From the NCBI GenBank assembly GCA_944990035.1, contig CALYLX010000136.1:496001-560000 (forward strand): a DNA stretch of 64,000 nt. Direction: 5' to 3'. This document shows positions 49,076 to 60,166 of the stretch, in pieces (the stretch's first letter is position 1; every line of letters starts with the position of its first letter). The position numbers were made by a program, and so were the translations under genes. Under the pieces are notes generated by a model. The model was given only the letters and a program-made list of their open reading frames with translations. It was not told the DNA's origin and did no database searches. This DNA comes from Clitopilus passeckerianus (Eukaryota > Basidiomycota > Agaricomycetes > Agaricales > Entolomataceae).

Positions 49076-52000
49076 TCATTTCTTGGCACTGTTAATTCCT
49101 GCTCGCCTATTCCTTGGGATATGGGATGCAGGTTGGTCGTCTGAATCGTCACTCCCAGAGTCTGATTCACTATCCTCTTTCCCTCGTGTCCGCCCGTACA
49201 AGTCCTGCTTCTTCTCACTAGCACCTATGAGAGAGGCACGAGATGAACGACGCTGCCGTGGAGTGGAAAACATTGAATGGTCCCGAGCAAACTCTGTCAG
49301 TCGGCGGAACTGGGAGGGCGGTGGCTTCAACTTCTTGATGACAGGCGTGACGGAAGCTTCGACCTCCCCCTCCTCGTCCTCAGAATCGTTCCAAGTGGTA
49401 TCATCCTTGGCACGTACTCGAATAGTAAAATTTTGCCGCGATTGGGTTTTGAAATCGTCAGCGAATTGCGAATATGGGAATGGGGGTTGGCTTTCAGTCA
49501 ATACAAAGAGGGGTGGCCGTTTGAGGGGGTATTCAGCATCAGAGGCCTCGTTCGCCAAGTCGGGCGCATCGGAATGAAGTTCGTCGATCATTCCTGAGGA
49601 ATCCGCTTCGGGTGCAGGAGAAGAAGTTCCTGCTGGCTTCAAAACCTCCCACTGTGTCGCCTCCATGATCTGGTCTTCAGAGTCCGTTGCTTTTTTGTGA
49701 CTCCTAAGCTGGCGGCCACCAGCCGCTTGGCTGATCAACCTGGGAGGAGCATAACTACTCAGTGTTTGTAAAGGCTTCGGGGTAGCTTTCGTCGCGGGTT
49801 TCTTGGCGGATCGAGTGTTGTTCTGAGTGACCGGTTTGGGCTTTGGCTTTGCAGCTTCGGTGGCACGTCCTTGTCCACGAACCCGGAGCTTAGCCCGCTG
49901 AGAGGGCTGGCTTTCGTCTTCGTTGGCTTCAGATCCGTCGGGTGTAGGTAACTGCTCTGCTGCGGAAGGTTCGACAACGTGAGGCGTAACTTTCCCCGCA
50001 TTGATGACGTTTTCGGCATCTTCGATGATGTGTTTAGTTGTGGGGGCCAAGACCGGGGAAACAGGCGTCTCAGGTTTTCCTTCCTCTGTCTCGTTCTCGA
50101 CTACCTCTTCTTCTTTGTGGAGCACCTGGGGTTCGTTCTCGAGTAGAACTTCCGCTTTGTACTCCACACTGTTAGGTTTGGGCGTTAATTCCTCGTTAAG
50201 ATGTTGAATTGGTTCTTCATCCGCGGCGAAAGCATCATGGAAAGCAGTGTCTCCTAAATCGTCCAACTCTCTTTCGGATTCAACCATGTGGTCAACACTC
50301 AAGAAAGAGCGGTCATGCTGCCTCGCAATAATTGGAGACTCAGGCCTTGACGAGCGCGAGACACGCTCTGTCTCCATACTGGAACGTTGACCTTCCTCTT
50401 CAGAGTTCTCGCTGTCAGATGTATCCATCACCACCGGCTTCCTAGATGAACGTCGCGCCACCTTAGGTTCTTCCATGTCCTCGACCAAAAGCTCTTGTGG
50501 TTCGTCATCTCCATCACTGTCGCTCTCGCCAGAACTTTCTGGGGGAGATACTAGGTCCGCAACACTAATTTGCGATGTAGGGGGACCACGAATCAGTGCA
50601 TCTAGATCCACGTTCGAGTAATCTGCAATATCGGTTGTTCCTTCGGGGAGGGAGAAGGGGAATGGGAAAGCAGATGATATTTGACTGGGTTTGAGATCCG
50701 GAGAGGGGGTCGCATCAGAAGGGGAGTTGGCTCTGGGGGTTGGTTCGACTGAAGGCGCCGCGGGTTTGTCTACCTCAGACTCTTCGTGTTGGGAACGGCT
50801 GTCTTCATCAGCTGGTTCGATAACCTTGGCAGATTGAAGAGGCTTGGGTTCAGCCTGATCATGCATAGGCATCTCTTTCTCTTTGGCAGATTCTTCCTGT
50901 TTGATCGAGCGCTGTTGTTCAGCCCCAGGAGGTGGGAGATGCGAATCGTCCACTGCGCTTTCTCCTGATGGACTAGCAGGCTGTACAGGCGCATTATCGA
51001 CTGACATAGACTCCGGTGTATCGGACTCGATAGGGTCTGCTATGACAGGAGCGGCCGAGTTTTCCACTTGATCATTCCCTGCGGACATTTGTGGTAACAG
51101 GACGATGGAAGGCTCTTCAGGGGAAGGGGCGGGTGGGCTGTCTACAACTATCGCTTCGTCTTCTACTGCTGCCTCTGGCGTCTCCAACGGGTGGGGTCCG
51201 AGTGGCTCTTCCGTAACTGGGGTTGACTTCTTCCTTCGTTTCATAGCTTTTGTCGGTTTAGCTGGTTTTGACTGGGCCTCAGCTTGTCCGTTGACAGAAG
51301 GTTCCTCCGTCGCAGGAGCTCCCGATACCACAGCTTCATCGTCTAGCTTAGTATCAGGAGCTTCGTTGTCCGAATCTTCAACGGTCACCGGGGTTTTCAC
51401 TTTACTTCTAGCTCTTGATAGCCTAGGCGGCCTACGCTCAGCACTTGCGCTATCCCCGTGCTCTGGTTCGAACGCCTTTGCCTCCGTGCTCGCCTTTGAG
51501 GATTTCGCCCCTTGGGATGTCACTGGCATCTCAGCACGTGGCTCGTCGACGACGGGAGCAACGTCTTTCTTCGTCGTTCTGGAAGCTCGTTTCGGCTTAG
51601 GTGCCACCGTAAAATTGGTTTCTGGTTGCACCTCTTCCGTTGGCACCTCATCGGCCGCGAGATCCTTCGCTTTGGCCGACTTTCGCCTTTGCCGCTTGGG
51701 AGGTAATTCCCCGACTGCAACCGACGCTGGTTCGAGAACTACAGGTGTCTCGACAACTGGTAGTTCCTCGCCATCAGCCATAACCACGTTGGCGGGTTGT
51801 ATGGTTGGCTCAGGATCTGGCTGTGATTCGGAGGGGGGTGGAAGGGTCTCCCGTGCTTCGAGAGATTTTCGCCTCTTCGGTTTCTTGTCGTCTGAAGCGG
51901 TTCCCTCAGGAGGAACTGGCTTCGAAACAGTAGGTGGCTCGATGATAAGGGGTTCCTCAGCAGCCTGAACAGCGTTTTTTTCGACCGCCTTTGGAAGTTT

Positions 52001-54196
52001 CCGGTTTGGCCTTTTCCTTGCAGGGGGGGTGTCGTCGGCAGCAACCACCTCGTTTGCTTCCTCTAGTTCCTCGATGTGCGGCTGAGCATCTTTCTTGGTC
52101 GCCTGAGAGACGTTGCGCTTCCTCGGCTTCAGCTCAACCACGACCTGGAGACCTCTAGGACCTGTCGGTGTTGGATCCACAGAGTCCTCTGCGGTAGGAG
52201 CCTCCTCGACAGGGATCTCTTCGACAACGGGTCCCGCATCTTTTTTGACAGCTTTGGATACCTTCCGCCTGGACTTTTTGTCGATGACAATGGAGGGAAG
52301 CTCTTCTTCGTCAACTGGCACATCCTCAGCGAAGGTCTCTTCCTTCTTCACGGCTTTCGAGACTTTCCGTTTGGTCTTTGACTTCACTTTCTTGGGATTG
52401 TCATCGGAAAGTACGATAGGGTCATCTTTGTTGGTGGTGGCTGAGGGTGCAGAGGGGGAGAGCTTGGGCTTAGGCTTCGCCTTCGCACGGGTTGCAGCTT
52501 CTTCCTGCCTTCGCTGGACAACCTTGTGGTATACTGCCCATAAATCTGCACTGATAGCTGCTTTCAGAGCGGTATCTCCCTGAGGATCCTCCAGAGAAGA
52601 TCCGGTCTCAGCTTCAGTCGGAGCTGCATAACATGAGTTTCATGAGACGAGACAAGATACTGATACGGAACTACACAATCTCACCAGAAATGCCTGTGTT
52701 AAAGTCTGGGGTGGATTTAGATTGGAGAGCCGGGCCAGACGACCCAACGGGACCAGCAAAAGAGAATTGCCCGCCATTCTCGGATACAGAAATCATCTTC
52801 GCGTCTTCCTGGGCTTCGAAGACGGGCTTCTCTTCCGACTTGACGACCTCTTCTACTAATCGTTATTTTCGCAGGCGATCTGTATGTTGATACTACTTAC
52901 CTTCCGTTGGTGAGGGTTCTTCGATTTGAATATTTGCACTAGCTTTGATATCATATCAACCTAAGACACTAAATTGTAGAGTAGGATTGAATGATTACCT
53001 TTCTTTTTCTTCTTTTTCTTCTTGACCGATTCGGATGCTGCCTCGACCGGTTGCACCTCCTCTGCAACAAGAACGGAAGGTTCGGCTGTGACCTCCACTG
53101 GCAGTTCAACCTGCTCAACTACAGTAACGTGAGGCTATGAACAGCAGCAAAAGGCATGAAGAAAACGTACTTGAGGATCCAGGTGCTGACGCAGGCTGTT
53201 CTACCTTTACGTCATCCGCCGTATGGGCCTTCTTTTTCTTTTTCTTCTTCGGCGGTTTCTCAGCCTGTTCTTCAGCAAAGGTTACTGGAGATGAGGCAGG
53301 AGGGACGAGTGCAGATGGCCCAGGTGTTTCTGTAGCCGAAATGGGCTCTGATTTGCCTCCCTGATGTCCTGAAGCCTCCGCTGAACGCTTTTTGTGACGT
53401 TTGCGATTCCTTCCTCTCGCGGATATAGCATCGGTAGCCTCAGGAGTATATTCCTCATCAAAAGTAACCTGTGAGGCTTCGGGCTTCGCAGCTTGGTTGC
53501 CCCCGTAGACCTTCTGTTTTTTCAGAGCAGGTCCAACGGAAATAGAGATAGGATCAGAGGAAGTGCCAGCTACGGCACTTAATGGCCGTTTAGCGTGAGG
53601 TTTAGGTTGGCTGTTTTCACGGAACGTAGGCGGTGCTTCACTACGGGGTTTCTTGGATATATGTCTAGAAATAGCAGGGTGGAAGGATATGGGTTCAGGA
53701 GGAGTAGACCTGTGTCGCTAGAAATATAGATGAATTGGGAAGCATGGCACACGAGGCACAGAAGTCTTACGGAGTGTTCTTGCCATGATGGTCGATGGCC
53801 TGGCTTTTGTATGCTGACTTGAACCTCCGCAACAGACTGTGTATGTGCAAGAAGATAGAACGCGTCGAAATCATCGTCTGAAAATCTCTATAAGATAGGT
53901 TTAGGGTGAGGAGTTCAAGGGTACTGACCGTCATCGAGATCAATTGTTTTTCCATTTCGCAATTGCTTCAAGACAACATACACGTTTTTGGGTAGGGAAA
54001 GCTTTGACTTGACCACGTCTCTCAATTCGGACAGGGACTCCTCTAACGTCCAAAATGTCAGGGTGAGAAGAGCACAAGCGCCGTGGTTTTAACACGGCTC
54101 CTTACCCTTGAAAAGGCGGTCAAAAGTCCTCTCAGGAGCATGGAACGTAATTCTCGGGAAATCTACGTCTCTCTTGCGCTTCTGCCCAGCCTGCAT
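49076..54196 (-). CDS. 1579-residue charged, repetitive nuclear-type protein
   Basis: Exons 54106-54196, 53929-54042, 53771-53877, 53171-53717, 52999-53118, 52901-52942, 52685-52855 and 49076-52623. The first 110 residues look folded, ubiquitin-like (ITFHAPERTFDRLFK, LSELRDVVKSKLSLP, YVVLKQLRNGKTIDLDDDDDF). The rest is low complexity: KKKKKK blocks, imperfect repeats of KRKVSKAVKK followed by acidic-Pro segments, and Ser/Glu clusters (EDSESDSGSDDSDD). The C-terminus ends in basic AGINSAKK. Composition resembles nucleolar scaffold proteins such as Treacle or Nopp140, but no homology is claimed. Open frames antisense to it (for example 51105-51968) are shadows of the repeats. All introns are 45-63 bp and keep the frame. 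Confidence 0.82.
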
Positions 54197-54394
54197 GGTG
54201 GGTTGTCGCGTGAAAGTCGTAGTCCAATGTAAAGGCGCGACTGGACTTTGCAATTGACTGTTGGTGAACTGTAAATCCAAATGCGGATTTGAGTCGGACG
54301 TTGTGGTAAACGGGGACAAATAGACACAATAGCCGAGCATCGAGTTCCCCGTCAACGAACACCAGCTTTCTCCGACTTGCATACCAACTCTATA

Positions 54395-54747
54395 ATGGCT
54401 GGCGGCTACGGTACGTTTTTGTCTTGTTATAAGGAGGAGACATTGACATTTTTGGAATAGCACCAGGTTTCAACCCGCACCTTCCCGGGGGCAGATACAC
54501 ATTCCTCGCAAAGGGATTGGGAGCAACAATGTGGTTCTTCATATTCTATCGAGCCAGGTCCGTCCCAAAGGTCTAGCGCCAGTATGACACTCTTGCTAAT
54601 ACTCCGTGAATTCTATAGGAAAGACGGCCAGAAACTGCTGGTACAGTGCACCCATTCGACTATCTGACCTCTGCTCATTTTTTATAGGGCCACCATCCGG
54701 TTTTTGACGACCATGGACATGAACATGATAGCCACGGCTCACACTAA
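54395..54747 (+). CDS. small complex I subunit, NDUFB2-like
   Basis: Four exons, 54395-54410, 54461-54557, 54619-54640 and 54688-54747, give 64 residues. The sequence has APGFNPHLPGG, a single membrane span (KGLGATMWFFIFYRAR) and a His/Asp-rich C-terminus (HHPVFDDHGHEHDSHGSH). Size, the Gly-rich start and the WFFIFYRAR span fit the NDUFB2/AGGG family of mitochondrial NADH dehydrogenase accessory subunits, which sit in the membrane arm. Its start is 198 bases from the start of the divergent charged protein gene. Introns (50, 61 and 47 bp) are GT-AG and the frame closes exactly. Confidence 0.75.
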
Positions 54748-55047
54748 TACTTCTTGTATCAAAACCTGCGCATTCAATAGAGATACGGTTTTTTAAACCA
54801 ATGGATTAACATGGGAGACTCCGGCTGCCTTACCCTCGCACGTGTACTCGCAAGAAGACCTTGGCAAGCTATATTGAGTTGGTGTGTATGAGAAAAGGTC
54901 TGCTACTGGCTGGGGTCGATCAGTCTTACTCAATCTCCCTTGCATCACCGCATTGTAAGCCGGAATTATTATCTTGGCCCGCGTAACCAAGAACTTCGAA
55001 CGTAATGAAACCAACCGCTGCATATACATGGCTCTTGTCGTCCTTCT

Positions 55048-56727
55048 ATGTTCACCTCCAAGTCGGTCGTGAATACACTGAGATTGCTCTGGGTCCTGAC
55101 TGTTATCTGGTATGAGGTCGGCATCTTCGTCAACACCGTACGTCATTGTCAATGGCCAGACGAACGTGTGCCAGGTCCAGTGAGTCCCCTTCCGCAGCAT
55201 GTATGCGTTGCAAAGGTCTAGAGGTTTAATTCCAGCCAACAACGAACAACACCCGTATATTACTGGTAGCCGACCCACAAATACTTGACCACCGCTCCTA
55301 CGATGATCGTGGCCCCCTCTTAATGTTTCTGACCCAGAAAATAGTCGACCTCAACCTACGCAAGAGCTGGCATGCTGCTCTCCAGAAACGACCAGACAAG
55401 ATTATATTCGTAGGCGACATGATGGACGGGGGGAGGTGGAATACCCCTGATGATGAGTATGCCACCTCTCCTCAGAAAATGGGCATCCAGGCTAAACTGT
55501 CCCAACAGATACGAGAAATACTACCAAAGATTTCAGAGAATCTTCAAACCCCCTTCTTCAACACCTATGCATTTTCTTCCTGGGAACCATGACATCCCGT
55601 ATGACCTCCACATCAGCTGTCCGTACCTGGAAAATTGACCTGCAGTACAGGCTACAGAACTCAGAACTGTTCTCCCCAACGGCCGAGAATCGGTACACCA
55701 ACCATTTTGGGCTACTGAACTCTGAGATCACTGCTGCGGGCTATCGCATAATCCTTTTGGACGCACCTGGTCTCGTAAAAGAAGACGCTGTACGTAAAAA
55801 GCACAGCACGTCCTTCGAGAACTGGAGTCCGGTTTCTCGTGGACCGGTTGAGTTTGTTCGAACCGCTGGGAAGTGTGAGTTTGCTTCATCTTTCCCTCCT
55901 AGTTATTTCCTGACCGGAAGATCAGCTCCTCAGCCTACCATTCTTATCACGCATATACCTCTGGCGAGAAATGGCTTTGAATGTGGACCATTGCGTGAAA
56001 AAGGGTACATCAGGCCTGGCATTGGGTTTGGGTACCAGAATACCATTGGCAGGGAGGCGACGGACTTTTTACTCTCAACGTTGCGACCAGAGGTTATTTT
56101 CAGGTACGTATCGTACTCGGCCTTTTCTTCCTCATTGACCCACTTTATAGCGGAGATGATCACGACTACTGTGAACACCTGCATAAAGCTAGGCCAGCTA
56201 CAGGGCGCACAAGAGAGGTTTCCGTTAAATCTATTTCAATGGCAATGGGCATCAAACGACCGGGATTCCAACTTCTTTCCTTAATGTCTCCAAATGGCGA
56301 CAGCGGGCCAATTTATGCAGATTCCCCATGCTTTTTGCCGGACCAAATCAAGATTTATCTAGCGGTCTACATCCCCCTCCTCTCCTTCTCCCTGCTACTC
56401 CTTTTTCTATCCAACGTCGTCTTACCACCAAAAATCAGGTCTACCACGAGAGATCAACGTCGCAGGGGGCTCCTGAAGAGTCTGTGCAAAGGAAGAGACC
56501 CCATTGAACACAGTTTACCCCTTCATCATGCTGAGCAACAGGAACTATGGTGGTCGAGATTTCAATTCTGGATAGGCAGGCTCTCCCGGGCTGACAGGGA
56601 ACGTGGATATGACCGAGCATTCCTGATGAAGCAGGGAGTGTTAAGAAGGGTAGTGAGAGATATAATGGATGTTGCGGTGTATCCATGCATCGTGTTCTCG
56701 ATTATCTGTTGGTGGTATACCCTATGA
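55048..56727 (+). CDS. TED1/CDC1/PGAP5-type ER metallophosphoesterase
   Basis: Exons 55048-55179, 55236-55456, 55509-55598, 55651-55874, 55926-56103 and 56151-56727; 473 residues. An N-terminal membrane anchor (LLWVLTVIWYEVGIFVNTV) is followed by the metallophosphoesterase motifs ILLVADPQILD, FVGDMMDGGR, FLPGNHDIP, LITHIPLAR and SGDDHDYCEH, which together bind two metal ions. A second span (IYLAVYIPLLSFSLLLLFLSNVV) and a third near the C-terminus (VAVYPCIVFSIICWWYTL) give the ER topology of the family. The family removes ethanolamine-phosphate from GPI mannose, aiding export of GPI proteins. The length equals the yeast Ted1 range. The ATG at 55048 directly precedes the first span. Confidence 0.9.
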
Positions 56728-57393
56728 TGGTAAGCACTTCTAACTCGCTGCCCCATTTGACTTCATCTAATACATTCCCCTGGTTCACAGGTTCACGCCG
56801 CAGGCGCACATAACACGTCAGACTCTTAGGTGAACCAGCCACTCTAAACCCACTCACGAGAACGTTTGTGTTGGACGATTACAAGGCTCTATGCTATCAT
56901 AGCGGCTTTCCAGCCTGTCCATCAGCATGCCGTACTCCATCTTCCATCGCGGTGATAGACTAGGGAACGCCGTGTCTCTTTGCCTCGGATCAACACTTCG
57001 ACATCGGGGAGAGAGCTGCTATGTACATGCAGGTTCAGAATCTTTTCGTTAGTTTGTTAGTCAATCATTCTTACGAACTAAAGTCCAGTTTTATTGGGCC
57101 ACCAGCGCCTGGTGGGCGAGAGGGAAGACAACCTTATACGCTTAGTTGCGACATCGCTGCTCCATGATTTTGGAATTGGAATGAGAACAGTCATAACAGG
57201 CCATTCTTTCTGGAGTAGGGAATTCGTATAGGAGACGTCTGCGTATTGCAATGTGTTTATCCTGCCCATGCTGCGGCTCCAGACGATCAAACGCGTGCGG
57301 TGTGAGCATTGCAAATGTCTCCACCTTCCAGAACACATCGCTTGCAGCCTACTTGGTTTACGAGATGCGACTAGGTCTCGTCGGATCCGAACC
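56728..57393. other. intergenic region, no gene seen
   Basis: These 666 bases follow the phosphoesterase stop. Minus-strand open stretches around 57078-57338 lack a recognisable motif or splice partner. Confidence 0.45.
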
Positions 57394-57670
57394 CTACTCT
57401 TGAGCTACAGTTGAGCTTTCAGTGTCTACAGGGGGTTCTGGGGGCTGCCTTCTGGGTGCCCTTTTGGTACCACCTTGCGCTGGATGAGTACTGGGTGATT
57501 GCGTGCTGCGTTCATCATTCATGACCATTCTGGGCCTGCAAATCAGAATGAATGATACAAGTACGGAATTAAGCCTGAACTTACCCCCAGGCGGCCCACA
57601 GTACGGCGGCTATCCGGACCCCGTCTGGCAGATGCGTGTATGCCCCTCTACCCAAAGAACGTTTGTTCAT
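57394..57670 (-). CDS. candidate small two-exon gene, unknown function
   Basis: Exons 57585-57670 and 57394-57535 are separated by a 49-bp intron with strong sites (GTAAGT...TTTGCAG). The joined frame is 76 codons, 75 residues. The first exon encodes AYTHLPDGVRIAAVLWAAWG, a mildly hydrophobic stretch. The second is Pro/Arg/Thr-rich and hydrophilic (KRAPRRQPPEPPVDTE). No family is recognised. The in-frame consensus intron is the main support; chance is not excluded. Confidence 0.4.
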
Positions 57671-57820
57671 TAATATTTCTTATCTGCTTATCGAGCTCCA
57701 GAATTCAAGCAAGTTGATTGAATAGTTCGAACCTAAGTACATCTCTTAAAGCCGGCAACACTGTTCCATACTTGAAGTTGTTGAACTTGACGCGTCTCAC
57801 ATCTTTGTCACATGAACAGT

Positions 57821-58055
57821 CACGTGACACCACATGACTACAAATCACATTACTTAATTGCGTCATTATCACGACATACACACGTGGAGCATTACAAATA
57901 CTTCTAGCACATTCCGCTCCACAATGACATCATCATGACTCACGTATGACTCATTCTTCGTCATTCCTTGTGTATTCCATACTATATTTAGCACAGAACA
58001 TTCTAGATATGCTTACATATACATGGTCTGTGCACTCTATCCTTTTGTATAAATA
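57821..58055 (+). promoter_or_regulatory. motif-rich promoter-like block with TATA box
   Basis: CACGTG occurs at 57821-57826 and 57881-57886, two TGACTCA sites (Gcn4/AP-1 type) lie at 57936-57942 and 57947-57953, and TATAAATA is at 58048-58055, followed by a C/T-rich leader. The order resembles an inducible promoter facing right. Confidence 0.5.
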
Positions 58056-58354
58056 CTAGCAGTAGTTTACCTCAATACAACAAGGAGTTACACTTCTTTT
58101 CTTTCTAGTTCGCTCTCACAGCCTCACTCTACTCTACCCCAGGTTAGTAGCCTTACTGCACCTTCCCTCGCTGGGGGTGTGCCTGTTCGACAGAAGTAAG
58201 TGATATTCTATGTCTGGAGGACCTTTACGTAACTGAGTGCGCTTTCAGCTTCAACGACTGGTTGCATTATTCCACGTACAATGTTAGTTAAATTTTCTCA
58301 TTTCCATTGAACATCCTGTTTGCTCACCAATAATCGAAGACTAATGCCCCGACC

Positions 58355-58552
58355 ATGGCCCCCGGCCCTACCACGGTTCCACCTACGACCGCTCCCGCAA
58401 CTACCAACAGCCCTACGACTGCTCCCACCACGACCACTCCTACTGCTGCTCCCACGACCACTCCCACGACGGCAGCTCCAACCAGTAAGTTCCCCTGTTT
58501 CTGACCTATCCGATACTTTCTTATGAGGACGGAACGTATAGCAACTGCCTGA
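58355..58552 (+). CDS. low-complexity Pro/Thr-rich short coding candidate
   Basis: After the promoter-like block, an exon reading APTTTTPTAAPTTTPTTAAPT ends at a GTAAGT donor (58485), and a second exon from 58542 gives a stop at 58550-58552. Possible upstream exons (58249-58282 and 58340-) extend the frame, but no convincing first ATG was found. It may be a fragment of a secreted mucin-like protein or untranslated RNA. Confidence 0.22.
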
Positions 58553-59400
58553 TCGCCTACTCTAGGCAGTTTGTGCTTTGGTATGTTAGGACATTGAAGG
58601 AGACTACTACGGATGCTGTTCAAGATTTTGAATGTAGTGCCTACTTCGCTTTCTTAATCTGTTTTTACTTTGCTGTGGATAAATAGCCACTGTACTGGAA
58701 GAATATATAACTCGTTGTGTTTTATAAAACCTACAGTGATCCACGACTCCTTGGCACACATAAATCCGGGAACTCTCCGTAGCAATACTTTCCTGACTGG
58801 TCACCCAGGCCGAGTTGAGGAATCTCTTCTGGTACACTTTGCACATGTATAAATCGTCTTTTGTCATTTATTAGCAACTGTGGAAGGCTCCAGACGAATT
58901 TCAGGCCATTAAGCCAAAAGTAACGCAAAATGATTTCCTTGACACAGCTGTGACCGCCTTTCCTTGCGCGTCTACCAATGAGCTTAGTCAGATTTATTTC
59001 CCTTTTGGGCCATCTCTGGAGAATGATGTCCAGAATTGTGTCACGCTTGCACTTCAAAAGCGTCCAAAGACCTGAATTCTGAGTACAGAGCTTAGCATCT
59101 GCAGAAAGGAGAGTAGACAAATGTATTTAGCGCAATAGTCTCCGCTGCACCGGAGCAATAGAGGGTGTATATCATCTTCTATCCGCGAAAAGATTCATCA
59201 ACTCGATCAAAATCAGCTGTTTTTGCAGTAATATAGATACCATTTGCGGAGCTCGAGTCTTATCGGTATAGGGCTGCATATACAGTAAGTTTAAGTATAT
59301 AACTATATGGATACGAAGCTCTAAAGGTGCCTGGCGAGAACTGACGAAGATATTCGAGGTGTGTCAAGGAATAGCGGTGTGCCAAGGAGCCATGGATCAC
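58553..59400. other. gene-poor region left of the MITE-like element
   Basis: No supported gene. A 129-codon open frame on the minus strand (58731-59120) has mixed composition but no motif. The sequence becomes A/T-rich toward the right. Confidence 0.4.
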
Positions 59401-59697
59401 TGTACTCATAGCTGTCAAAAGTATACAACATTACATAACCCATCAGACGCGTCCTAGGTGACGACACGTCTTCATTATTTCTTTCTCTTCGTTCAACGTT
59501 CCCTGCTTGGTTGAACGCGCTTCTAATGTTATATAATAACTTATTCACATCTATTAATGTTGTATATACGGTGGTATTGCCTATAATTGAGTATGTAATA
59601 TATATAATATGTTTTTCGGCGAGTCAAAGAATTGTCAAATGAGGACCTCGCGCATCAGCTTATGTAATGTTGTATACTTTTGACAGCTACGAGTACA
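59401..59697. mobile_element. MITE-like element with 38-bp terminal inverted repeats
   Basis: The 38 bases 59401-59438 (starting TGTACTC) and 59660-59697 (ending GAGTACA) are inverted copies with one mismatch. The 221-base interior is A/T-rich, has no open frame of note, and contains an 8-bp hairpin CGTTCAAC...GTTGAACG. Size and structure fit a non-autonomous DNA transposon (MITE). No clear target-site duplication is seen at the ends. No transposase gene lies in the window. Confidence 0.75.
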
Positions 59698-60166
59698 CCC
59701 TTTGAATGATTTTCAAAGCTTGAGTAAGGTACTACTAGTCAGATTGTCTCGATCGGTCGGCCTTGGAAAAGGCCAATCGTTTCCCACGCTTAATTTCGTT
59801 CAAACCTCAGGACACTACACATGACAATCCACCCGACCCACCTTACAGATGTGCGCTGTAAATCTTTCAACATGTTAACAGCGCTGATCAGCTTTTGTCG
59901 CCTGGACGCTGTTGACACTGGCCCGGAGGTGAACATCGTCAAGAATGTCACTGTCATTGGATCAACATTAGGTAGCAAGAATGCAGGTAGCCAAGGTCGA
60001 GGGGATCACTGCCCTCACCATGCAAATAGTCCGTTTATGGAAATCGAAAAGAAAAAACCCATATATTCCAAACCGAGATCACTCTAAACACTTGTAAACA
60101 ACCTCATGCAGACAATCCTGTTGAAATTGATTGGTCTTGTTCCCTTGTCACAACGACAACTCGAAC
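59698..60166. other. intergenic region before the NTPase pseudogene
   Basis: No supported gene. An 88-codon plus-strand open frame (59821-60087) shows no motif. Confidence 0.4.

Noticed and set aside
51105..51968. 287-codon open frame antisense to the large charged protein
   Set aside because: Its Ser/Gly/Thr-rich sequence mirrors the repetitive coding strand; a shadow frame.
54793..55278. 161-codon open frame antisense to the phosphoesterase start
   Set aside because: It overlaps the well-supported TED1-type first exons and shows no motif.
57361..57400. T-loop-like GGGTTCGGATCC on the minus strand suggesting a tRNA
   Set aside because: The flanking bases do not form the T-stem and no A box or cloverleaf can be built.
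57779..58082. Solo LTR (TGTTG...CAACA) around the promoter-like block
   Set aside because: The ends match for five bases, but flanking 5-bp duplications differ (GAAGT and AGGAG) and no primer-binding site or second copy is seen.
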